28,538 bases of DNA, taken from Clostridiales bacterium UBA7001. GTDB lineage: Bacteria; Bacillota; Clostridia; TANB77; CAG-508. Made by a program: the position numbers and the translations under genes. The stretch spans positions 1 through 28,538 of the forward strand of contig DJXP01000047.1 in NCBI GenBank assembly GCA_002449785.1, given 5' to 3'. Positions 1-7,285 of this stretch are shown here, one piece after another; positions within the stretch are counted from its first letter, which is position 1, and each line of letters opens with the position of its first letter. The notes under the pieces were generated by a model. That model ran no database searches, had not been told where the DNA came from, and saw only the letters and a list, made by a program, of their open reading frames with translations.

Positions 1-965
1 CAAACATTCCAAATATTGCACTAATCCCATATAAAATTAAAACAGCTTGTTTTTGAGTAAAACCTTTTTTTAACATTTTATGGTGTAAATGTCCAGCATC
101 AGGCTCAATAATAGCTTTCAATGATTTACCTTTAATAGTTCTTCTTACAATAGCAAATAATGTATCAAATATAGGAAGTGCTAAAACCATTAAAGGTGCT
201 ATTATTACAATAGCTGTATAAGTTTTTGCTATTCCTAAAATTGAAATTATTGATAAACAATATCCTAAAAAATTAGAACCAGTGTCACCAATAAAAGTTT
301 TAGCTGGATTAAAATTATATGGTAAAAAACCACATAATGCTCCTCCAAGAGCAGTTATTAAAACTATTGAAATCATAGGTGAACCATTTAATGAAAAAAT
401 TATTAATAGTGATAAACAAGATATCAACGATATTCCAGTTGAAAGTCCATCTAATCCATCTATTAGATTTAAGGCATTTGTAATTCCTACAATCCAAAAA
501 ATTGTAAGCAAAACATAAAACGTATTTCCCATATTCTCTAGATTTAATAATGGAACATCTAAATTATCTATCTTAATTCCAGATTTTACAACAACAATAG
601 CAGCTAATATTTGAGCTAATAATTTTCCAATAGCTGGAACATTTTTAACATCGTCTATAAAACATACTACACCTATAATTAAAGCTCCTATCGTGAACCC
701 AATTAATTTTGTTATATAATTTTCTTGATTTAAATCTATTTTATTTTCTATAGTCATTATAATTAATAAATATACAATTGAAACAAAAAATCCAGCAATT
801 ACAGCTAGTCCTCCGAAGTCTAGGCATTGTAATTTTATTAATACGTCTAATATCTTTAGGAGTGTCCACTGCACCTAATTTTTTGGCAATTCTAATTGTA
901 TGAGGTGTTGCCATAAATGCAGTCATAAATGCTATCATAAATGCAATTGCTATATCTCCCCACAT
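1..965 (-). CDS. WecA/TagO-family undecaprenyl-phosphate GlcNAc-1-phosphate transferase, +1 frameshifted, 3' end outside window
   Basis: A membrane enzyme of the MraY/WecA/TagO family, which transfers a sugar-1-phosphate from a UDP-sugar to undecaprenyl phosphate to start wall teichoic acid or other surface glycan synthesis. Start ATG at 965, with GAGAGG upstream. Residues 1-50 (965-816) end in MPRL. The frame then carries an in-frame CGG at 815-813 and runs into unrelated sequence. If base 815 is skipped, the +1 frame continues GGLAVIAGFF and stays open to position 1, giving at least 321 residues. That frame holds the family motifs: CFIDDVKN, NLIDGLDGL, NFNPAKTFIGDTGSNF and the DAGHLHH motif near the visible end. 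Many hydrophobic segments are present. It lies 14 bp after rpiB, so probably the same operon, an order common in Clostridia. WecA versus TagO cannot be decided here. It could be a pseudogene or sequencing error, but the long conserved second frame argues that a full product matters. Confidence 0.85.
813..815 (-). other. In-frame CGG codon at +1 frameshift point (WecA/TagO gene)
   Basis: On the minus strand the codons read CTT CGG AGG ACT in the incoming frame, and CTT (C) GGA GGA CTA in the restored frame. Omitting one C gives the family motif PRLGGLA. This is one of only two in-frame CGG codons that I found in the window; the other is at 5382-5384, also at a frameshift. Confidence 0.7.
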
Positions 966-979
966 AATATACCTCTCTA

Positions 980-1426
980 CTACTTCATATTCTCATTTTC
1001 AATTTCTTCTATCATTTGTAATCTTTCTGAATATCTTCCACCTAAGAAGCTAGAACCTAACCACATTCTTATAATTCCTATTACTTTACTAATTGAAAGT
1101 GTGCTTGCAGGTAATGCTAATACGTTAACATTTAAATGTTCTTTTGCTTGTTTTGCATTTTCTTCATTATAACATGGTGCACATCTTATACCTTTATATT
1201 TATTCGCAACTAATGTCATTCCAAAACCAGTTTTACATATTAGAATACCATTATCACATTCTTTGCTTTGTATAGATTTAGCTACTTTAGAAGCAAATAC
1301 TGGATAATCTGACCTTATCTCATCATAAGCACCAAAATCTTTATATTCTATTCCTATTTCATCAAAATATTTTTTTATCTCTTCTTTTAACTTATAACCA
1401 CCATGGTCTGAACCTAAAGCTATCAT
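980..1426 (-). CDS. rpiB: Ribose-5-phosphate isomerase B (RpiB/LacAB family)
   Basis: A 148-residue cytosolic sugar-phosphate isomerase, expected to interconvert ribose-5-phosphate and ribulose-5-phosphate in the pentose phosphate pathway. The N-terminus has GSDHGGYKLKEEI (family Asp-His pair). The catalytic Cys lies in GILICKTGFGM, a His in KEHLNVNVLAL, and GGRYSER near the end fits the family. Length is normal (about 145-150). Odd points: the usual ICGTGIGMSIAANK loop reads ICKTGFGMTLVANK, the usual HND reads HLN, and GGRH reads GGRY. A different substrate is therefore possible (galactose-6-phosphate or allose-phosphate isomerases share the fold). The start ATG follows AGGAGG. A WecA/TagO-family gene follows after 14 bp. 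Confidence 0.88.
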   Translation of the reverse strand: MIALGSDHGGYKLKEEIKKYFDEIGIEYKDFGAYDEIRSDYPVFASKVAKSIQSKECDNGILICKTGFGMTLVANKYKGIRCAPCYNEENAKQAKEHLNVNVLALPASTLSISKVIGIIRMWLGSSFLGGRYSERLQMIEEIENENMK

Positions 1427-1457
1427 AAAATACCTCCTTTGTATTTCATTTGTGCTA

Positions 1458-1486
1458 AATATATCATAGAATTTTTAAGATTACAA
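1458..1486 (-). promoter_or_regulatory. Putative sigma-A promoter for rpiB
   Basis: On the minus strand TTGTAA (1486-1481), a 17-bp spacer and TATATT (1463-1458), about 30 bp upstream of the rpiB start. It is divergent from the rpsT promoter. A perfect 10-bp palindrome, CACAATTGTG, lies between the two promoters at 1500-1509 and could be an operator. Confidence 0.5.
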
Positions 1487-1557
1487 TATTATTTTCTACC
1501 ACAATTGTGAAATTTGTGTGAATTGTAGCCATCTAACAAAAATTTCTTTAAAAACAC

Positions 1558-1586
1558 TTGATTTTTAAATACATTCATGTTACAAT
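1558..1586 (+). promoter_or_regulatory. Putative sigma-A promoter for rpsT
   Basis: TTGATT (1558-1563), a 17-bp spacer and TACAAT (1581-1586), 47 bp before the rpsT start codon. The leader between them ends in a strong AGAGGAGGTG ribosome binding site (1616-1625). Confidence 0.65.
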
Positions 1587-1633
1587 ATTTGAAGTAAAAT
1601 TTACTTTATGAACTAAGAGGAGGTGCTAAGAAT

Positions 1634-1897
1634 ATGCCAAACATTAAATCAGCTATAAAAAGAGTAAGTGTAATAGAGAAAAAAACTTTACAAAATAATA
1701 TGGTAAAATCAGCATATAAAACAGCTGTTAAAAATTATGAACTTGCTGTAGCAGAAGGAAATAAAGATAAAGCAGAAACTTTATTAAAAGAAGCTATAAA
1801 AAAAGTTGATCAAGCTTGCACAAAAGGTGTTATTAAAGCAAACACTGCTTCTAGAAAAAAATCAGCATTAGCAAAAAAATTAAACACATTAAAATAG
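1634..1897 (+). CDS. rpsT: 30S ribosomal protein S20
   Basis: An 87-residue, lysine-rich protein that binds 16S rRNA in the small subunit body. The start MPNIKSAIKRV, followed by the alternating basic helices, matches bacterial S20 in sequence and length. The middle has NKDKAETLLKEAIKKVDQA and the end has KANTASRKKSALAKKLN, both characteristic. It is preceded by its own promoter and a strong ribosome binding site and followed by an intrinsic terminator, so it is monocistronic. S20 genes commonly stand alone like this. Confidence 0.97.
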   Translation: MPNIKSAIKRVSVIEKKTLQNNMVKSAYKTAVKNYELAVAEGNKDKAETLLKEAIKKVDQACTKGVIKANTASRKKSALAKKLNTLK

Positions 1898-1923
1898 ATT
1901 TTAATATTTATGATTATAAAAGA

Positions 1924-1957
1924 AAACTTATGAGGATATAAACTCATAAGTTTTTTT
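1924..1957 (+). terminator. Intrinsic terminator of rpsT
   Basis: Perfect 11-bp inverted repeat (1924-1934 with 1943-1953, core AAACTTATGAG), 8-nt loop, then a run of seven T. It lies 27 bp after the rpsT stop. Confidence 0.85.
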
Positions 1958-2034
1958 GAATTTTTTTCCATTGTAACCTTCCAATCAAAATGCTATTATT
2001 TATTCATAGACATGTTAAGAAAGGACTAATTATA

Positions 2035-2277
2035 ATGGATAAATATAATCTTTCTTTAAAAAATAAAAAGACAAAAATACTTGTTAATATTACTCTTAAT
2101 ATTTCATTTATTATATGTTTTATTGGTATACTACTACTATATTATTTTAATACATATTACATACTAGTAATGTACAAAAGTGGAATTATTGTTTTTAGAA
2201 GTGGATTATTAATTGGAGTTTTTGCTATAATATATGGAATTTTTTTTGATAATTATTTAGAATACAATTATAAATAA
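2035..2277 (+). CDS. Small two-helix membrane protein, unknown function
   Basis: I do not recognise this 80-residue protein. The start at 2035 is preferred over an upstream in-frame ATG at 1990, because AAGAAAGGA sits just before 2035 and the longer version only adds a charged stretch. The N-terminus is polar and basic (residues 1-14). Hydrophobic segments at about 15-37 and 51-71 suggest two membrane helices with a short Tyr-rich linker. It stands between the rpsT terminator and a bidirectional terminator, so it appears to be a single-gene unit. No clear promoter was found in the short gap. Confidence 0.5.
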   Translation: MDKYNLSLKNKKTKILVNITLNISFIICFIGILLLYYFNTYYILVMYKSGIIVFRSGLLIGVFAIIYGIFFDNYLEYNYK

Positions 2278-2303
2278 AGTATTTTTATTTATCTAAAATC
2301 CTA

Positions 2304-2341
2304 AAAATAGGAGTAAGATATAATCTTCTTACTCCTATTTT
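2304..2341. terminator. Bidirectional terminator between convergent genes
   Basis: Perfect 14-bp inverted repeat (2304-2317 with 2328-2341, core AAAATAGGAGTAAG) with a 10-nt loop. It sits between the small membrane protein gene (plus) and the rubrerythrin gene (minus), 18 bp past the latter's stop, and can serve both. Confidence 0.8.
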
Positions 2342-2359
2342 ATATATTTTTACTATTTA

Positions 2360-2902
2360 TTAATAATTTTCAGCTTTAATTTCAAAGAAAGATTTTGGAT
2401 GATTACATACTGGGCAAACCTCTGGTGCTTCTTTTCCTACGCAAATATGTCCACAATTTCTACATTTCCAAATTTTTTCTCCATCTCTAGAAAATACTAT
2501 ATCACCATCCACATTTTCTAATAGTTTTCTATATCTTTCTTCATGTTCTTTTTCAATTTTACCAACAGCTTCAAATAAATAGGCAATTTTCGTAAATCCT
2601 TCTTCTTTAGCTTCTCTTGCCATTCTGTCATACATATCTGTCCATTCAAAATTTTCACCTTCTGCTGCAGCTTTTAAATTTTCAGCAGTTGTTGGAATAT
2701 CTCCATCATTTAATAATTTAAACCATATTTTTGCATGTTCTTTTTCATTATCAGCTGTTTCTTGGAAAATAGCCGCTATTTGCTCATATCCTTCTTTTTT
2801 AGCTTTACTTGCAAAATATGTGTATTTATTCCTAGCTTGTGATTCTCCGGCAAATGCTTCTAATAAATTTTTTTCTGTTTTACTTCCTTTTAATTCTGGC
2901 AT
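2360..2902 (-). CDS. rbr: Rubrerythrin
   Basis: A 180-residue cytosolic non-haem iron protein that reduces hydrogen peroxide in anaerobes, taking electrons from NADH through rubredoxin-type carriers. The N-terminal ferritin-like four-helix domain carries the di-iron ligands: Glu20 (AFAGESQARNKY), Glu53 and His56 (DNEKEHAKIW), Glu97, and Glu117 with His120 (KIEKEHEERY). The C-terminal rubredoxin-like domain has Cys147, Cys150 (CRNCGH), Cys163 and Cys166 (CPVC). Length and order are those of classical rubrerythrin. The start ATG follows GGAGGAAT. A possible -10 TATAAT is at 2972-2967 with a poor -35. It probably protects the cell from oxidative stress. Confidence 0.96.
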   Translation of the reverse strand: MPELKGSKTEKNLLEAFAGESQARNKYTYFASKAKKEGYEQIAAIFQETADNEKEHAKIWFKLLNDGDIPTTAENLKAAAEGENFEWTDMYDRMAREAKEEGFTKIAYLFEAVGKIEKEHEERYRKLLENVDGDIVFSRDGEKIWKCRNCGHICVGKEAPEVCPVCNHPKSFFEIKAENY

Positions 2903-2983
2903 AATAATTCCTCCTTTATATATTTTATTTTTTACAATCGTCTTTAACTTTATTTAAGTTTTTGTTATTATATCATATTTTTT

Positions 2984-3607
2984 TCAAAAAGCAAAAAATG
3001 AATGTATCATATTGCCTAAATCAATTGATTGTATTATATATTTTATAATAAAAGCCATAATTACTAAATAAATAATTATAACAATTACTGTAAGTATAAA
3101 TGCTATTATCCTACTTACTAAACTACCTTTTAATTCTTCAATAGTAACAGTATTAACATATCCTTCATCATCATAATCTATAATAACTTCCAAATTTTTA
3201 AAATTATCCCCTAAATTATGTTTTATTTTTATTATTTTATCCGAATCATATGTTTTTGTTTTTTTATATACTACTTCAATTTTTTTATTACTATTTGTTT
3301 TATTATTAATATTAACCTTATCTAATAATTCATCTATTCTACTCTTATACTGTGTGCCAACATATTTTTCAAAGTTCTTATTAAAATTATCTTCTTCATT
3401 TTCTGTATTTTGTATTTCATCTGCTGCTTTCATTCTTCCCTTTTCAAATTCATAACCGGTTTCATACATATTATCATATTTAATATGCTGTGCTTCATCA
3501 TCTAAAGCAAATTTTGTATGACAATATTCACAAGTAATTTCTTTTTCTCCTTCTTCTACATTTAATAAAGAACCACAATTTTTACATTTTAATTCTACTA
3601 ATTTCAT
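2984..3607 (-). CDS. Zinc-ribbon protein with C-terminal membrane segment (paralogue A)
   Basis: No known function. The start at 3607 was chosen because GGAG precedes this ATG and because the paralogue begins at the same MKLVELKC; an in-frame extension to 3658 lacks support. Residues 8-29 form a zinc ribbon (Cys8, Cys11, Cys26, Cys29, in CKNC and CEYC). An acidic linker follows, then a soluble domain at about 79-160 (KKIEVVYKKTKTYDSDKIIKIKH, partly listed), and a hydrophobic segment at about 165-192 near the C-terminus. The upstream neighbour is a paralogue with the same ribbon and soluble domain, but there the membrane segment lies between them. The stop of that gene is 47 bp upstream of this start, so a tandem duplication in one transcript is likely. 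Confidence 0.7.
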   Translation of the reverse strand: MKLVELKCKNCGSLLNVEEGEKEITCEYCHTKFALDDEAQHIKYDNMYETGYEFEKGRMKAADEIQNTENEEDNFNKNFEKYVGTQYKSRIDELLDKVNINNKTNSNKKIEVVYKKTKTYDSDKIIKIKHNLGDNFKNLEVIIDYDDEGYVNTVTIEELKGSLVSRIIAFILTVIVIIIYLVIMAFIIKYIIQSIDLGNMIHSFFAF

Positions 3608-3654
3608 ATTTTTTACTCCATTAATCTTATAAATTTTGAAATAAAAGTATATTC

Positions 3655-4311
3655 TCAAAAAACACTATTCATTATATCATTTAGCTTATTTAAGCTATTA
3701 TTTCCTAATTCTTTAATTGTTACCTTATTAACAAATCCTTTTTCATCATAATCTAATATAACTTCATAATCTGTAAAATTGTCTTTTAATTTATGTTTTA
3801 TATCAATAATTTTATCAGTATCTGATGTTGTTATATCTTCATATATAACATTTATCTTTTTATTATTATTTGTTTTATTATTTGTAATAACATTATCCAA
3901 TAAATAATTAATATGAAATTTAGTTGTCGTTCCACTATACATTTCAAAATCACTATTAAATGAACTTATTTCCATTTCTTCCCAACCTTTAACAATAAAT
4001 GATACTATTGATAAAAAAAATATTAGAAAAAATACTAAAAAAATGAATATTGGAACTTTTGTAGCTTTATGCATTTCTTTAACTTTTTCATTAAACTTAT
4101 CAAGTTGTTCTATCACTTCCTCATTTTGAGCTTTAATTCTGCCTTTTTCAAAGTCATATCCACTTTCATACATATCATCATATTTAACATGCTGTGCTTC
4201 ATCATCTAAAGCAAATTTTGTATGGCAGTACTCACAAGTAACTTCTTTTGCTCCTTCTTCTATATTTAATAGAGAGCCACAATTTTTACATTTTAATTCA
4301 ACTAATTTCAT
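3655..4311 (-). CDS. Zinc-ribbon protein with central membrane segment (paralogue B)
   Basis: A 218-residue protein of unknown function. The start ATG at 4311 follows GGGAG at ordinary spacing; an in-frame GTG at 4326 would place the ribosome binding site inside the gene. Zinc ribbon Cys8, Cys11, Cys26 and Cys29 are followed by a charged helix (about 53-83), one membrane segment (about 86-108) and a soluble domain (about 118-202) clearly homologous to the one in the adjacent paralogue (shared NNKTN, DKII.IKH, DNF, VTI.EL). The first 60 residues of the two proteins are nearly identical. Here the soluble domain lies after the membrane helix; in paralogue A it lies before it, so the two put that domain on opposite sides of the membrane. 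Confidence 0.7.
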   Translation of the reverse strand: MKLVELKCKNCGSLLNIEEGAKEVTCEYCHTKFALDDEAQHVKYDDMYESGYDFEKGRIKAQNEEVIEQLDKFNEKVKEMHKATKVPIFIFLVFFLIFFLSIVSFIVKGWEEMEISSFNSDFEMYSGTTTKFHINYLLDNVITNNKTNNNKKINVIYEDITTSDTDKIIDIKHKLKDNFTDYEVILDYDEKGFVNKVTIKELGNNSLNKLNDIMNSVF

Positions 4312-4387
4312 AATTCTTACTCCCACTATTTTGATATAATCATTATAATAAAAAATATTGTATTATTCAATACAATTCATTTTTTTA

Positions 4388-4975
4388 TTAACTTCTATTC
4401 ATTATTTTACTAAGCTCAATTTCTGCCTTTTTTACAAAACAATTTGAAAAATCTAAAGATAATTCTTCATTTTTCAAATATTTCTTTAATTCATCCAATG
4501 TACTATATTTAGTATTGAATCTTGCTTCAACCTCAATTAAATTATCACCATCTTTTATATTCTTAGTTGCAATAGATATATCACCATTTGAATAAACAAA
4601 ATCTTCTTCAGTAATAATCATTAGTTTTTTATAACCAATACTTTCAAAAAGTTTAATCCCATCATTTGGATCCATTATTCTCATTCTAATTGAATTCTGA
4701 CTAATTATATCACCATTTTCATCATACTCTTTTGTTTTATATACTACATCATTTCGTATTTCATTATTATAAAAGTCATCCACTTTTCTAATTATAATGG
4801 ATTTAGAGATAATATCTCTAATAGTCATCCTTTGAATATCGAGATTTTTAGGAATCATATATACATCATACAATATAAAATTGCCACTAGTTTCATATCC
4901 TTTTTCTATTAAATTCTTTTTAAAATCTTCCATTTTTCCTATTATTTTTAAGGTTATTTCATTATTATCTTTCAT
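4388..4975 (-). CDS. CYTH-domain-like protein (adenylate cyclase IV / triphosphatase superfamily), tentative
   Basis: A 195-residue soluble protein. I read it as a diverged CYTH (triphosphate tunnel) domain: an N-terminal EITLKI strand in place of the canonical ExExK, then a Tyr-rich strand with LYDVYMIP, SIIIRKV, a strand with VVYKTKEYDENGD, SIRMRIMDP, then a helix with LFESIGYKKLMIITEEDF and a closing strand with NLIEVEARF. The alternating charged strands and the final EVEA fit that fold, whose members hydrolyse or bind triphosphate compounds. The first motif is degenerate, so activity is uncertain. The start at 4975 has AAGAGG (4988-4983) seven bases upstream; the earlier in-frame ATG at 4981 would be too close to it. 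Upstream (25 bp) is the M15 peptidase gene. Confidence 0.55.
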   Translation of the reverse strand: MKDNNEITLKIIGKMEDFKKNLIEKGYETSGNFILYDVYMIPKNLDIQRMTIRDIISKSIIIRKVDDFYNNEIRNDVVYKTKEYDENGDIISQNSIRMRIMDPNDGIKLFESIGYKKLMIITEEDFVYSNGDISIATKNIKDGDNLIEVEARFNTKYSTLDELKKYLKNEELSLDFSNCFVKKAEIELSKIMNRS

Positions 4976-4999
4976 TTTCATTCCTCTTTATTCCTTTAT

Positions 5000-5672
5000 T
5001 TATTCTGGTAATATCGTTGTGTCACTAGCACCTCTTCCAACTACATCTGACATTAATCGATTCCAAGTCAAATTTCCAACCAAACCATCTGCTAATAATT
5101 CATTTCTACTTTGGTAAGATATTACTGAAGATTGTGTTCTAGTTCCAAAAACGCCGTCTAATCCTCCTGTATCATATCCAAGAGTTGTTAGTGCATCTTG
5201 TGCCACACAAACATATACCCCTCTTGAACCTTGCCTAATTAATGGGTAACCTGCCAAAGTCTGCCTTTCATCAAAATGCACCCATCTAGGTGTTTCCTTA
5301 CTTGGTTCTACATAATTCCATATACCAGTATTTATCGCTAAATTTCGCATAGCAGTTCTTCCTGCTTCATCTAAGTTTTGACCGGACATCAAATGCTAAG
5401 CCAGCATAATGCTGTGATAAGTTGCTATGCCCACCTTCCCAAGGTCTCCTAAATGCAAAACCAACATAAATTGGTCTACCATAAATATATCTAAAACTGT
5501 TCCATGCTTCCATTGCTCTTCTATCTGTCCAAAGAAGTCCAGACCTACTCGCACCTCTAAACTCTCTAACTCTCAATGTACCATTTGAATTATATGGCAT
5601 TGGTTGGTCTTCTCCCCTATAATAAGTTTCCATTCTATTTGTATTATTATTATACACTAAAATTTTTGCCAT
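5000..5672 (-). CDS. M15-type peptidoglycan peptidase with peptidoglycan-binding domain, +1 frameshifted at CGG
   Basis: Two open frames join into one 223-residue protein if base 5384 is skipped. Residues 1-96 (5672-5385) end in the zinc motif of M15 peptidases, SQHYAGLAFDV (pattern HxxGxAxD, His88 and Asp95). The +1 frame resumes GQNLDEAGRTAM and goes on to the third metal ligand region WVHFDER. A peptidoglycan-binding repeat follows (about 142-213: YPLIRQGSRGVYV, DALTTLGYDTGGLDGVFG, GLVGNLTWNRL). The frame break falls inside the catalytic domain, directly after two zinc ligands, yet both halves keep coding character. There is no signal peptide, as in some spore or mother-cell hydrolases. 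The family cleaves D-Ala or L-Ala/D-Glu peptide bonds in cell walls. If truncated at the 0-frame stop, only 101 residues would be made. Confidence 0.8.
5382..5384 (-). other. In-frame CGG codon at +1 frameshift point (M15 peptidase gene)
   Basis: The incoming minus-strand frame reads GAT GTC CGG TCA AAA and reaches a stop a few codons later. Omitting one C gives GAT GTC GGT CAA AAC, i.e. Asp-Val-Gly-Gln-Asn, as the family expects. The arrangement is the same as at 813-815: incoming CGG, outgoing Gly codon GGN. Confidence 0.7.
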
Positions 5673-5794
5673 GAAAATATACTCCTTTCTACTTAGTATA
5701 ATAATATATTTTATGACAATTGGTTATTTAGTGTTCAAATACATATTCTTTATTCAAAAGTATGTATAATCTTCTCAAAAAGATAAAATAAACA

Positions 5795-5833
5795 ACAAAA
5801 AATACATCTCTGCTTAACAGTTAGAGATGTATT
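5795..5833 (-). terminator. Intrinsic terminator of the gatCAB operon
   Basis: An 11-bp inverted repeat (5801-5811 with 5823-5833, core AATACATCTCT), followed on the minus strand by six T (5800-5795). It starts 13 bp after the gatB stop. Confidence 0.85.
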
Positions 5834-5845
5834 CTTAAAAAATCA

Positions 5846-7285
5846 TTATTTCTTTAATTCTTCTAAAAACATTTCATTTAACATTTTAGGATTTGCTTTT
5901 CCTTTGGTTTCCTTCATTGCCTGTCCTACTAAAAATCCAAGTGCTCTATCTTTTCCAGCTTTAAAATCTGCAATAGACTGAGGATTATTTTCTAATATTC
6001 TCATGACTATTTCTTTAATAGCACCTTCATCAGAAATTTGTATCCATCCTTTTTCCTTTATAATAGTGCTTGGCATTTTTACTTCAATAAATAACTCTTC
6101 TAATACTTTTTTTGCTATTGCAGAACTAATAGTTCCATTATCAATTAAACTTATAAGTTCTCCAAGTTCTTTCCCTGTAAATTTTATATCTTCTGGTTCT
6201 TCTTCTCTTTCATTTACAATTCTAGCAATATCAGACATTATCATATTTCCCACAGATTTTGGATTATTACATATTTTTATAGAATCTTCAAATAAATTTG
6301 AATAATACTTAGAACTTGTAACAAAATTAGCAGCTTTTTCTGTTAGTCCATATTCTCCCAAATACCTTTTTCTTCTACTTTCAGGAAGCTCAGGCAAACT
6401 ATTTCTAACATTTTCAATATATTCATCAGAAAGTTTAATAGAAACTAAATCTGGCTCTGGGAAATATCTATAATCATCAGCATTTTCTTTACTTCTCATA
6501 GAAAATGTTCTTCCTGAAATATCATCCCATCTTAAAGTTTCCTGCTTAATTGTATTTCCTTTTTCTAATTCTTCTACTTGTCTTTCTGCTTCATACTCTA
6601 TTGCTCTTACTATACTTCTAAATGAACTCATATTTTTCATTTCAGTTCTTGTTCCAAGTTTTGTATCACCTTTTTTTCTAACAGACACATTTACATCAGC
6701 TCTTAGTGAACCTTCTTGCATCTTGCAATCTGAAATCTCTATATACTCAAAAATTGATTTTAATTTTCTTATATATTTTTCGGCTTCTTCTGGACTTCTC
6801 ATATCTGGTTTAGAAACAACTTCGATAAGTGGTACTCCGGCTCTATTTAAATCTACGAAACTACCTCTTCCAAAATCATCATGATTTAGTTTTCCAGCAT
6901 CATCTTCAATATGAATTCTTTCTATTCTTATAGTTTTCTCACCATCTTCAGTATCTATATTAACAAAGCCTTCATAGCAAAGTGGTTTATCAAACTGAGA
7001 TATTTGATAAGACCTTGGATTATCAGGATAGAAATAGTTTTTTCTATCATTTTTACTATTTTTTTCAATACTACAATTTGTAGCAAGTCCAGCTTTTACA
7101 GCATATTCAATTGCTTTTTCATTTATTACAGGAAGTGCCCCTGGCATTGCCATACAAACTGGACAACAATGTGTATTTGGCTCGCCACCAAATTCGTTTA
7201 GGCAAGAACAAAACAATTTTGTTTTTGTAGAAAGCTCGCAGTGAACTTCTAGACCAACAATCATTTCATAATCATCTCTTAACAT
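5846..7285 (-). CDS. gatB: Asp-tRNA(Asn)/Glu-tRNA(Gln) amidotransferase subunit B
   Basis: A 479-residue kinase-like subunit of the GatCAB complex. It phosphorylates mischarged Glu-tRNA(Gln) or Asp-tRNA(Asn) and amidates it with ammonia from GatA. The start DYEMIVGLEVHCELSTKTKLF is the family signature. A zinc site is visible as Cys26, Cys28 and Cys41, Cys44 (CPVC). The central part has KNDRKNYFYPDNPRSYQISQ, RADVNVSVR and DDYRYFPEPDL. The helical, YqeY-like tRNA-binding tail starts near residue 330. Length is normal. The ATG overlaps the gatA stop by one base (TAATG), with GGAGG inside the end of gatA, so the genes are translationally coupled. Confidence 0.98.
   Translation of the reverse strand: MLRDDYEMIVGLEVHCELSTKTKLFCSCLNEFGGEPNTHCCPVCMAMPGALPVINEKAIEYAVKAGLATNCSIEKNSKNDRKNYFYPDNPRSYQISQFDKPLCYEGFVNIDTEDGEKTIRIERIHIEDDAGKLNHDDFGRGSFVDLNRAGVPLIEVVSKPDMRSPEEAEKYIRKLKSIFEYIEISDCKMQEGSLRADVNVSVRKKGDTKLGTRTEMKNMSSFRSIVRAIEYEAERQVEELEKGNTIKQETLRWDDISGRTFSMRSKENADDYRYFPEPDLVSIKLSDEYIENVRNSLPELPESRRKRYLGEYGLTEKAANFVTSSKYYSNLFEDSIKICNNPKSVGNMIMSDIARIVNEREEEPEDIKFTGKELGELISLIDNGTISSAIAKKVLEELFIEVKMPSTIIKEKGWIQISDEGAIKEIVMRILENNPQSIADFKAGKDRALGFLVGQAMKETKGKANPKMLNEMFLEELKK

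Noticed and set aside
3608..3658. Longer start for zinc-ribbon paralogue A
   Set aside because: The paralogue begins at MKLVELKC and GGAG lies in front of the shorter start.
813..5384. CGG reassigned to another amino acid or to stop
   Set aside because: Reassignment would not restore the reading frame; both genes need one base to be skipped, and as a stop CGG would leave conserved downstream frames unexplained.
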